Of a stretch of 64,000 nt of DNA, positions 59,077 through 64,000 are shown one piece after another; the stretch's first letter is position 1, and each line of letters begins with the position of its first letter. The notes under the pieces were generated by a model. The model did not search any database. It saw nothing but the letters and a program-made list of their open reading frames with translations, and was not told the DNA's origin. Source of the stretch: UBA1431 sp049324235 (lineage in GTDB: Bacteria > Bacillota > Clostridia > Christensenellales > UBA1431); NCBI GenBank assembly GCA_049324235.1, contig JBMOLJ010000062.1, forward strand, positions 1 through 64,000, written 5' to 3'. Both the position numbers and the translations under genes were made by a program.

Positions 59077-59787
59077 TTATAATGAGGCCCTGTCGGATGC
59101 TTTGTTTTCATATGCCGTTTCGTCCGGCTCCGTTCGGGTACATCCTGTTTTTTTCTCGTTATATATTACTCTAAGATTTCTGACGCTTGTTTCCACAGAA
59201 TCGCCTTCAAAAATCCCTTCCTTTTTTAGCACCGAAACAATCGTTTTCCAGAAGATGAAAAGATCCGCCCCGAAACTGATCTTATCAGCGTAAATAGCGT
59301 CGTATCTCGCCTTTTGCTTGACGCCGACGGCGTCGCGTCCCCGTATTTGGGCAAGCCCTGTGATCCCCGGATAAACTTTTTCATATACACGCCGTTTATC
59401 CCTCTCGCAAATTAAATCCGTTTCATTCCAAACCACCGGCCGGGGGCCTATGATGCTCATTTCCCCCTTGAGCACATTCAGCAATTGCGGGAACTCGTCC
59501 AGGCTGGTCCTCCTTAAAAACCCTCCTACTTTCGTAATATACAGATGAGGGTTTCCAAGGTCGCGCGTGGGGCTGTATTTCGGCGCATCCGTGCGCATTG
59601 TGCGGAACTTGTAAACCTTGAAGGTTTTTTTCCGGTACCCTACCCTCTCCTGCTTGAACAATACCGGACCTTCGGAATCGATCTTCAGTGCTGCCGCTAT
59701 GGCAATATAGAACGGCACAAACAAAACCAATGCACAAAACGCAACGAGCTTATCGATAACCCTTTTGATGATTTTTCTATACAGCAT
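59077..59787 (-). CDS. Initiating phosphoglycosyl transferase (PglC/WcaJ family)
   Basis: 236 residues. A single N-terminal re-entrant or membrane helix (9-32) precedes the core KQERVGYRKKTFKVYKFRTMR, then RRTSLDEFPQLLNVLKGEMS with the catalytic Asp-Glu, IGPRP and PGITGLAQIRGR. It transfers a sugar-1-phosphate to undecaprenyl phosphate and so starts each repeat unit. It is the first gene of the locus after the promoter at 59847. Confidence 0.93.
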   Translation of the reverse strand: MLYRKIIKRVIDKLVAFCALVLFVPFYIAIAAALKIDSEGPVLFKQERVGYRKKTFKVYKFRTMRTDAPKYSPTRDLGNPHLYITKVGGFLRRTSLDEFPQLLNVLKGEMSIIGPRPVVWNETDLICERDKRRVYEKVYPGITGLAQIRGRDAVGVKQKARYDAIYADKISFGADLFIFWKTIVSVLKKEGIFEGDSVETSVRNLRVIYNEKKTGCTRTEPDETAYENKASDRASL

Positions 59788-59846
59788 AGGCCCGTCCCAA
59801 CCTTACCCCCCAAGTGTTACCCGCAAACCAGACCCCAAACACTTTG

Positions 59847-59875
59847 ATTTTAGTATATATTGATTTTAATGTCAA
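59847..59875 (-). promoter_or_regulatory. Promoter of the polysaccharide locus
   Basis: TTGACA (59870-59875) and TAAAAT (59847-59852) on the minus strand are 17 bases apart, giving a 50-base leader to the initiating transferase. No attenuator was seen between them. Confidence 0.78.
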
Positions 59876-60027
59876 TTGCTGCATGTAAGACGATACGTTT
59901 GTCGTAATCGGGCGAAGGCGGGGCAACGGGATTAATTTGGCGCGCTAAACAACCGTATACCGCTCTGGATTCCTCAATACGGTTTAGTTGCAAAACCATC
60001 CGTCGCGCCCTTTGAATTTGAACATTA

Positions 60028-60069
60028 AAAAACAGAGAAATCCCCGAAAGCAACACGATTTCGGGGATC
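60028..60069 (-). terminator. Terminator after tRNA-Gln
   Basis: ATCCCCGAAA and TTTCGGGGAT (60040-60049, 60059-60068) pair; on the minus strand the run TTTTTT follows 7 bases later. It ends the 6S RNA/tRNA region. Confidence 0.75.
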
Positions 60070-60073
60070 CGTT

Positions 60074-60147
60074 TGGCAGCGGAACTAGGATTCGAACCTA
60101 GACAATACGAGTCAGAGTCGTAGGTGCTACCGTTACACTATTCCGCT
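60074..60147 (-). tRNA. tRNA-Gln (anticodon CTG)
   Basis: The minus strand folds as a full cloverleaf: acceptor AGCGGAA with TTCCGCT, a D-arm with AGTGTAACGGTAGCAC, an anticodon stem TACGA/TCGTA with loop CTCTGAC (anticodon CTG), a T-arm with GGTTCGAATCC, and an encoded 3' CCA. It reads CAG codons. It has its own promoter upstream. Confidence 0.95.
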
Positions 60148-60168
60148 TCGCAGTTCAAACCACTCGGT

Positions 60169-60198
60169 ATTGTAGCAAAAAAAGTACAGTGGTGTCAA
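60169..60198 (-). promoter_or_regulatory. Promoter of tRNA-Gln
   Basis: TTGACA (60193-60198) and TACAAT (60169-60174) on the minus strand are 18 bases apart, placed just after the 6S RNA terminator and about 20 bases before the tRNA. Confidence 0.78.
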
Positions 60199-60208
60199 CA
60201 AAAAAAAC

Positions 60209-60421
60209 AAAAAATCCCGCGGTGCCGTTCACTCGGATTTAATTACCCGCCTCAAGGCAGGTGGGTGCTCCGCCTGAGCCATCAGCCTTCCCTCCATTAT
60301 AGGGCATGACATCCTGCACCGGACAGTTGCTCCCAAATTCACAATGTGGGAATTAAACCTAAGCGTAACCAACACCCCAGGATTTTAAGTCATAATCTCG
60401 CCCCCTTATCAAAGGGAGCGT
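60209..60421 (-). ncRNA. ssrS: 6S RNA
   Basis: The minus strand carries the conserved 6S parts: CCTGGGGTGTTGGTTACGC on the 5' side of the central bubble and GGCGGAGCACCCACCTG on the 3' side, which close the long irregular stem, with a large internal bulge between. The 3' end forms an intrinsic terminator (hairpin then six U). Length is about 210 nt, normal for Firmicutes. 6S RNA binds sigma-A RNA polymerase and lowers transcription in stationary phase. Confidence 0.87.
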
Positions 60422-60427
60422 ACCATT

Positions 60428-60456
60428 ATTCTAGTGTATTTGCGCATCCTTGTCAA
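60428..60456 (-). promoter_or_regulatory. Promoter of 6S RNA
   Basis: TTGACA (60451-60456) and TAGAAT (60428-60433) on the minus strand are 17 bases apart, placing the start near 60421. The 200 bases beyond it up to the MogA gene hold nothing recognised. Confidence 0.85.
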
Positions 60457-60659
60457 CGCCTGCAACGCAGCTGACGCCCGGTATTCTTTGGAATCATCCT
60501 CCAGTTCTGCCACCCCTGAAATCATGATATTCCGCCGCGTGCAAAAGATTTACAACAATTGCTTCATTACTGCATATAACGCATGCTATTTGTGGACCGG
60601 AATTCCGCCCTCTTCGTTCTGCTTGTCCGGCGCCCATAGGTAAAACCGGTTATTGTAAC

Positions 60660-61145
60660 CTACGTACGCGCACACTCTCCGCCGCGCCCGGTGAGTATCT
60701 CTATGCCGTGCGCGAGCGCGGGCAGGACCACCTCCAGGCACTCCGCAACGGCCTTGGGGCTGCCGGGCAGGTTGATGATGAGCGTCTGTCCCACGATGCC
60801 GGCGACGGAGCGCGTGAGCATGGCGCGGGAAGTGATTGCCAGGCTTTTTGCGCGCATGGCTTCCGGTATGCCCGGAACCTCTCTTTCAATGACGTCGCGC
60901 GTGGCCTCGGGTGTTACGTCGCGCGGTGAAAAGCCTGTCCCGCCGGTGGTGAGGATAAGCTCCACGCCTCTTTCTGCAAGGCTTCGCATCTCGTCCGCGA
61001 GCACCTTTCGCTCATCGGGCAATACAACATAATGCTCCACCTGCGCTATTTCGCTGATCATACCCATGATCACCTGCGCGCTTTTATCCTCCCGCTCCCC
61101 TTTATGCCCTTTGTCGCTTGCCGTAATGATTGCAGCACGTATCAT
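60660..61145 (-). CDS. mogA: Molybdopterin biosynthesis protein, MogA/MoaB family
   Basis: 161 residues from the ATG at 61145. The MoCF fold has TTGGTGFSPRDVTPEATRDVIE near 67-88 and LPGSPKAVAECLEVVLPAL near 125-143. The enzyme adenylates molybdopterin ahead of metal insertion. GGAGGTG lies 11 bases upstream. The gene follows the cyclotransferase-like gene; no other moa/mod gene is in the window. Confidence 0.92.
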   Translation of the reverse strand: MIRAAIITASDKGHKGEREDKSAQVIMGMISEIAQVEHYVVLPDERKVLADEMRSLAERGVELILTTGGTGFSPRDVTPEATRDVIEREVPGIPEAMRAKSLAITSRAMLTRSVAGIVGQTLIINLPGSPKAVAECLEVVLPALAHGIEILTGRGGECART

Positions 61146-61169
61146 ATTTATAAAGCACCTCCGTTTCAT

Positions 61170-61622
61170 TTATCTGTTCGTATTGTCGCCCAGTTTTTGA
61201 TTTTCCCTTGATATTTTCAGGCGTCTTTTCAGTTCCTTTGCCTCCGCAATAACCCGTTCTATCGCAACGCCTGAACGCCACGCATGCTCCGCGGGTTCTC
61301 CCTGTTCATCCGGCTTTGCGTAGACCCAGACTTCGCAGGCGCTCCCGTCTTCCAGATATGCGCATGTACTTATCCTGATATAGCTCGGGACCTCCTCCCA
61401 CCGGTCGGCTATGTGAAGCTGTTCCTCCGATAAAACAAGGATACATCCTTCGACTGAATACCCTGTCTCCCCCCTGACGAAAAAATACCCGTCGCTGCCG
61501 CAATAGACCCTCCAGTTTATAAGGACGGCCTTTTCCATTTCGACCTGCTGCCCGAACAGTATTTCTTGTATTTCAGGTTCCTTTAAGGTCCCGTATGAAA
61601 ACAGCCCGATCTTTCCTTCCAA
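61170..61622 (-). CDS. Gamma-glutamylcyclotransferase-family protein
   Basis: 150 residues. The AIG2/GGCT-like start FSYGTLKEPEIQEILFG near 8-24 with the YGTL substrate-loop motif, then VEGCILVLSEEQLHIADRWE near 57-76, where the catalytic glutamate is expected. A hydrophilic, basic C-terminal tail extends it. Function is a peptide-derived cyclisation by homology; substrate unknown. It ends 24 bases before the MogA start and the two may be cotranscribed. Confidence 0.85.
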   Translation of the reverse strand: MEGKIGLFSYGTLKEPEIQEILFGQQVEMEKAVLINWRVYCGSDGYFFVRGETGYSVEGCILVLSEEQLHIADRWEEVPSYIRISTCAYLEDGSACEVWVYAKPDEQGEPAEHAWRSGVAIERVIAEAKELKRRLKISRENQKLGDNTNR

Positions 61623-61721
61623 CGGACAACCCCCGTTTACATACTTTAGCTACGATTATAGCAGATACGTGCCCAAAGTGCGCGCCTCAATGTAAAACCA
61701 AAACAGGAAATATCCCAAAAG

Positions 61722-61760
61722 TATACGGGAGGGCAAACGCCCTCCCGCCATATTTTTGTG
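61722..61760. terminator. Hairpin between the FGGY kinase and the cyclotransferase-like gene
   Basis: CGGGAGGGC (61726-61734) pairs perfectly with GCCCTCCCG (61739-61747) around AAAC. On the plus strand TTTTT follows; on the minus strand TATACTTTT follows, so it can end the kinase transcript. Confidence 0.7.
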
Positions 61761-61806
61761 CTGGAGTGGGGTGGAGACACGCCAACACCGGTTATGCCGC
61801 TGATTC

Positions 61807-63375
61807 TTAGTGATGCTCGGCCTGGAACTTCACGATGCCCGGGAAGAACTTCGCCCTCAGATCATTAAAGCCATCATTGAACACTGCGAAAAGCTCTTCG
61901 TAGGTCTTGACGTTCGCGGGAATGGGCTCGAACCTCTTGTCGACGTGGACCATGTTCTTCTCGGCTTCCACGACGTCCTTATACATGCCCACGCCCACAG
62001 CCGCCAGCATCGCGGCGCCCAGAGCGGTCGCCTCGCTGACTTCCACGGTCTCGACTACGCTGCCGTAAATGTCGGCCTGGATTTGGTTCCACACGTCGGA
62101 GCGCGCGGCGCCGCCGGTGACGCGCAGCAGCTCAAACGGTTTCAAGCCGCCCAGCTTGAGCGCTTCGAGCATCTGCTTCATCTCGAAGCAGATTCCTTCC
62201 ATCGCCGCACGGTACAGGTCGGCCTTCGTATGCGCAAGCGTCATGCCGATAAAGGCGGCCCTTGCCTTATCCTCATAGTACGGGCAGGCTTCGCCGGCAA
62301 GCCACGGGAAGAAGATCGCGCCCTTGGCGCCCGGAATGGATTTCGCAGCCTGCGCCGTGAGCAGTTCGTACACATCTACGCCGAGGAGGTTCGATGCGCC
62401 GACCTCGATATCGCTGATCGTGTTTTTGACCCACCTGAATGCACTGGCTGCCGCGCTGGCGTGGCCTTCCATCGTCCAGTGGCCGGTGCCCGGGTGCCCG
62501 AGAATGTGGCAGGCTGCGCTGGGGTGGCGTACCGGAACATCGGAATAACCGATGCAAAGTCCTGCCGTGCCCAGACATATGGAAGCGAGTCCGGCCCGCA
62601 CGTTGCCGACGCCAATCGCGCCGCACTGCTGGTCGCCGCCGCCCATAATAAGGGGCGTGCCTTCCTTCAGGCCGGTCTTCTCGGCGATATCCTTGGGAAC
62701 CTGGCCCACCTGGACGCAGGACTTGTAGTTCTTCGGATACTTGTTAATGTCGACGTCGAACACTTCTGCCAGCTTGGGGTCATATTCGAAGGTGTCGGCA
62801 TTACAGATCTGCCACCAGTTGGCATCGGCTTCGTCATCATACCAGTCGTCCCTCGCGCCCATTGCCCTGATAAGCAGCGCCTGCGGCGTGACCATCTTGT
62901 AGGTCTTTTCATAGAGGTCGGGATGATGCTTCTTGAACCAGTAGACCTTGCTGGACGGCCACACGGCGCCCTTCGGGAACCCGCTTATTTTATACAGCTC
63001 TGCCCAGTCCATGCCGTACATGGCCATGCGCTCTTCCATCCAGGGGAACATCTCGACGCCTCTGAGGTCCTGCCAGATGAAAATGTTGTGCAGGAAGTTG
63101 CCGTCCTTGTCCACGGGAACGAAGGTGGAGCGCATGTTGGTGAAGCTCACCGCGGCGATGTCCTCGCCCTTCAGGTTGCCTTTGGCAATAGCCGCCGCCG
63201 TCGATTTCACGGCCAGATCCATGAAGTCCTCGGCGCGCTGCTCAACCCAACCCGGCTTCGGATAAAAAGTCGGCGTCTCGAAATATGCGCTGCTGACCTC
63301 TCTGCCCTGCTCGTCCACGATAACGCAACGTACACCCATGGTACCTCCGTCGATACCCGCAAGGTATTTACCCAT
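61807..63375 (-). CDS. FGGY-family carbohydrate kinase (xylulokinase-like)
   Basis: 522 residues. The N-terminal phosphate loop GIDGGTMGVRCVIVDEQG is at 6-23; WVEQRAEDFMD near 48, FTNMRSTFVPVDKDGN near 78, and the FGGY-C GGGDQQCGAIGVGNV near 249 and LRVTGGAARSDVWNQIQADI near 420 follow. Relatives phosphorylate xylulose, ribulose, erythritol and other polyols; the sequence does not pick one. AAAGGAG lies 8 bases before the ATG at 63375. The iron alcohol dehydrogenase upstream suggests sugar or polyol breakdown. Confidence 0.88.
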   Translation of the reverse strand: MGKYLAGIDGGTMGVRCVIVDEQGREVSSAYFETPTFYPKPGWVEQRAEDFMDLAVKSTAAAIAKGNLKGEDIAAVSFTNMRSTFVPVDKDGNFLHNIFIWQDLRGVEMFPWMEERMAMYGMDWAELYKISGFPKGAVWPSSKVYWFKKHHPDLYEKTYKMVTPQALLIRAMGARDDWYDDEADANWWQICNADTFEYDPKLAEVFDVDINKYPKNYKSCVQVGQVPKDIAEKTGLKEGTPLIMGGGDQQCGAIGVGNVRAGLASICLGTAGLCIGYSDVPVRHPSAACHILGHPGTGHWTMEGHASAAASAFRWVKNTISDIEVGASNLLGVDVYELLTAQAAKSIPGAKGAIFFPWLAGEACPYYEDKARAAFIGMTLAHTKADLYRAAMEGICFEMKQMLEALKLGGLKPFELLRVTGGAARSDVWNQIQADIYGSVVETVEVSEATALGAAMLAAVGVGMYKDVVEAEKNMVHVDKRFEPIPANVKTYEELFAVFNDGFNDLRAKFFPGIVKFQAEHH

Positions 63376-63591
63376 TTTCATAGCTCCTTTCTTTAATACA
63401 CGGTTTGTGTCTTTTAAATCTGACTTCCCAGGTTCTGCCATTCCAACCATAAGCTTTTGGCGCTGAACCGGACGACTTTTATTTACGGTTCAGCCTGTTG
63501 CCTCCAAGTGATCGCTGATAACCTCCATCCACCTCCCGATTCGGATTGAGCCGCCAAGCCATACGGTAAACATTTGTTTTATGGAGTAATA

Positions 63592-63697
63592 TTGAGCATG
63601 CCCCATAGTTGCGCGGGAGATTAAGCAAAACTTTTCCGTCCCGTGTTTCCCCGCAGCACACCCATTTTGCCGGTATACACATACGGGGCATGCTTCA
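63592..63697 (-). other. Candidate structured RNA element between Fe-ADH and kinase genes
   Basis: TTGAGCATGCCCC (63592-63604) pairs with GGGGCATGCTTCAA (63685-63698) with one bulge, closing about 80 bases that contain an inner GCAAAA/TTTTGC stem. It lies in the 350-base gap between the two genes, on their strand. No T run follows, and no known riboswitch motif was found. It may be a leader element of the kinase or a processing site. Confidence 0.4.
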
Positions 63698-63723
63698 AAT
63701 CATTCGTTATTTTAGTGATCCGG

Positions 63724-64000
63724 CTACATCAGCCGCTTGAAAAGGTCTCCCCACTCCTCGCCGGTGAGCTGGACGGGGTTGCCGCTCATGCTGCTGCCGA
63801 AGCACTCCCTGCCCATGGTCTCGGCAAGTTCCTCTGTAACGCCCAGCTCTTTGAGGTCCGCCGGTATGCCGATATGGGCATTGAGGTCCTTAATAAACTG
63901 AATTGCCGCTTTCGTGCCCTCTCCCGGCTGATCAAACCGCTTGCCGGCAAACGCCTCGCCGACCGCGTCATACAGCGTCGGATTGCCCTGTGCGTTGATT
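63724..64000 (-). CDS. Iron-containing alcohol dehydrogenase, C-terminal part
   Basis: The last 91 residues are visible. The segment AAIQFIKDLNAHIGIPADLKELG (two halves) followed by EECFGSSMSGNPVQLTGEEW-like residues is that of the C-terminal helical domain of the Fe-ADH family (propanediol or butanol dehydrogenase type). The catalytic metal histidines lie outside the window to the right. It is followed by the FGGY kinase. Confidence 0.85.
   Translation of the reverse strand, partial: INAQGNPTLYDAVGEAFAGKRFDQPGEGTKAAIQFIKDLNAHIGIPADLKELGVTEELAETMGRECFGSSMSGNPVQLTGEEWGDLFKRLM

Noticed and set aside
59850..60056. 68-codon minus-strand ORF between tRNA-Gln and the polysaccharide promoter
   Set aside because: It overlaps the tRNA terminator and the TTGACA promoter and shows no domain. 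An internal ATG with AAAGGG could make a 49-residue product, so it is doubtful, not disproved.
61810..63396. 528-codon plus-strand ORF
   Set aside because: Antisense shadow of the FGGY kinase, which has clear motifs on the minus strand.
1..64000. CRISPR arrays, rRNA genes, prophage
   Set aside because: No regularly spaced direct repeats, ribosomal sequences or phage structural genes were recognised anywhere in the window.

Overview
The window reads as chromosomal DNA of an endospore-forming, anaerobic member of the Clostridia (Bacillota). The grounds are a complete gerA-type germination operon, a PerR/rubrerythrin oxidative-stress pair, a CtsR-type operator in front of dnaJ-clpB, FMN and TPP riboswitches in Firmicute-style operons, a Firmicute-like 6S RNA, GGAGG ribosome binding sites with many GTG/TTG starts, and small families typical of this class (DUF421/DUF4363, DUF3795, DUF3048, YkvI, Amidase_6). 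The species cannot be named from the sequence.

Layout. 1-2.3 kb: tail-less membrane protein, rubrerythrin, PerR with a near-perfect Per box, then a self-contained minus-strand unit that makes two tiny basic proteins followed by a roughly 400-nt RNA closed by a 22-bp long-range helix and ended by an intrinsic terminator. 2.3-5.4 kb: PdxR divergent from pdxST (vitamin B6), with matching operators. 5.4-9.9 kb: FMN riboswitch-controlled ribD-ribE-ribBA-ribH plus a HAD phosphatase. 9.9-13.8 kb: TPP riboswitch-controlled thiC-thiM-thiE-thiD. 13.8-20.4 kb: ferritin-like protein, two Amidase_6 proteins around a lipoprotein, a patatin and a YkvI transporter. 20.4-25.5 kb: an unknown protein, apparent remains of a germination operon, a response regulator/CheC/diguanylate cyclase module, and DUF421-DUF4363. 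25.8-32.2 kb: GyrI-like, two DUF3795, a WYL regulator, and gerAA-gerAC-gerAB. 32.4-36.5 kb: a zinc-ribbon membrane protein with a papain-like ectodomain, an Lgt-like protein, small ORFs and an SRAP protein. 36.5-41.7 kb: ClpB, DnaJ-like protein, a 43-aa lipoprotein and a DUF3048 lipoprotein.

41.8-59.8 kb is a surface polysaccharide locus on the minus strand: initiating phosphoglycosyl transferase, DUF354 protein, polymerase/ligase, two glycosyltransferases, then a full WbpA-B-E-D-I set for UDP-2,3-diacetamido-2,3-dideoxy-mannuronate, a flippase, a polysaccharide pyruvyl transferase and an FrhB-like iron-sulfur protein. A plus-strand arsR-arsD-arsA cassette without an arsenite pump sits in the middle (51.2-54.0 kb) and splits the locus; each half has its own sigma-A-like promoter.

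59.8-64 kb: tRNA-Gln(CTG), 6S RNA, a MogA/MoaB protein, a gamma-glutamylcyclotransferase-like protein, an FGGY sugar kinase and the C-terminal end of an iron-type alcohol dehydrogenase. No CRISPR array, rRNA gene, intact insertion sequence or prophage was seen.
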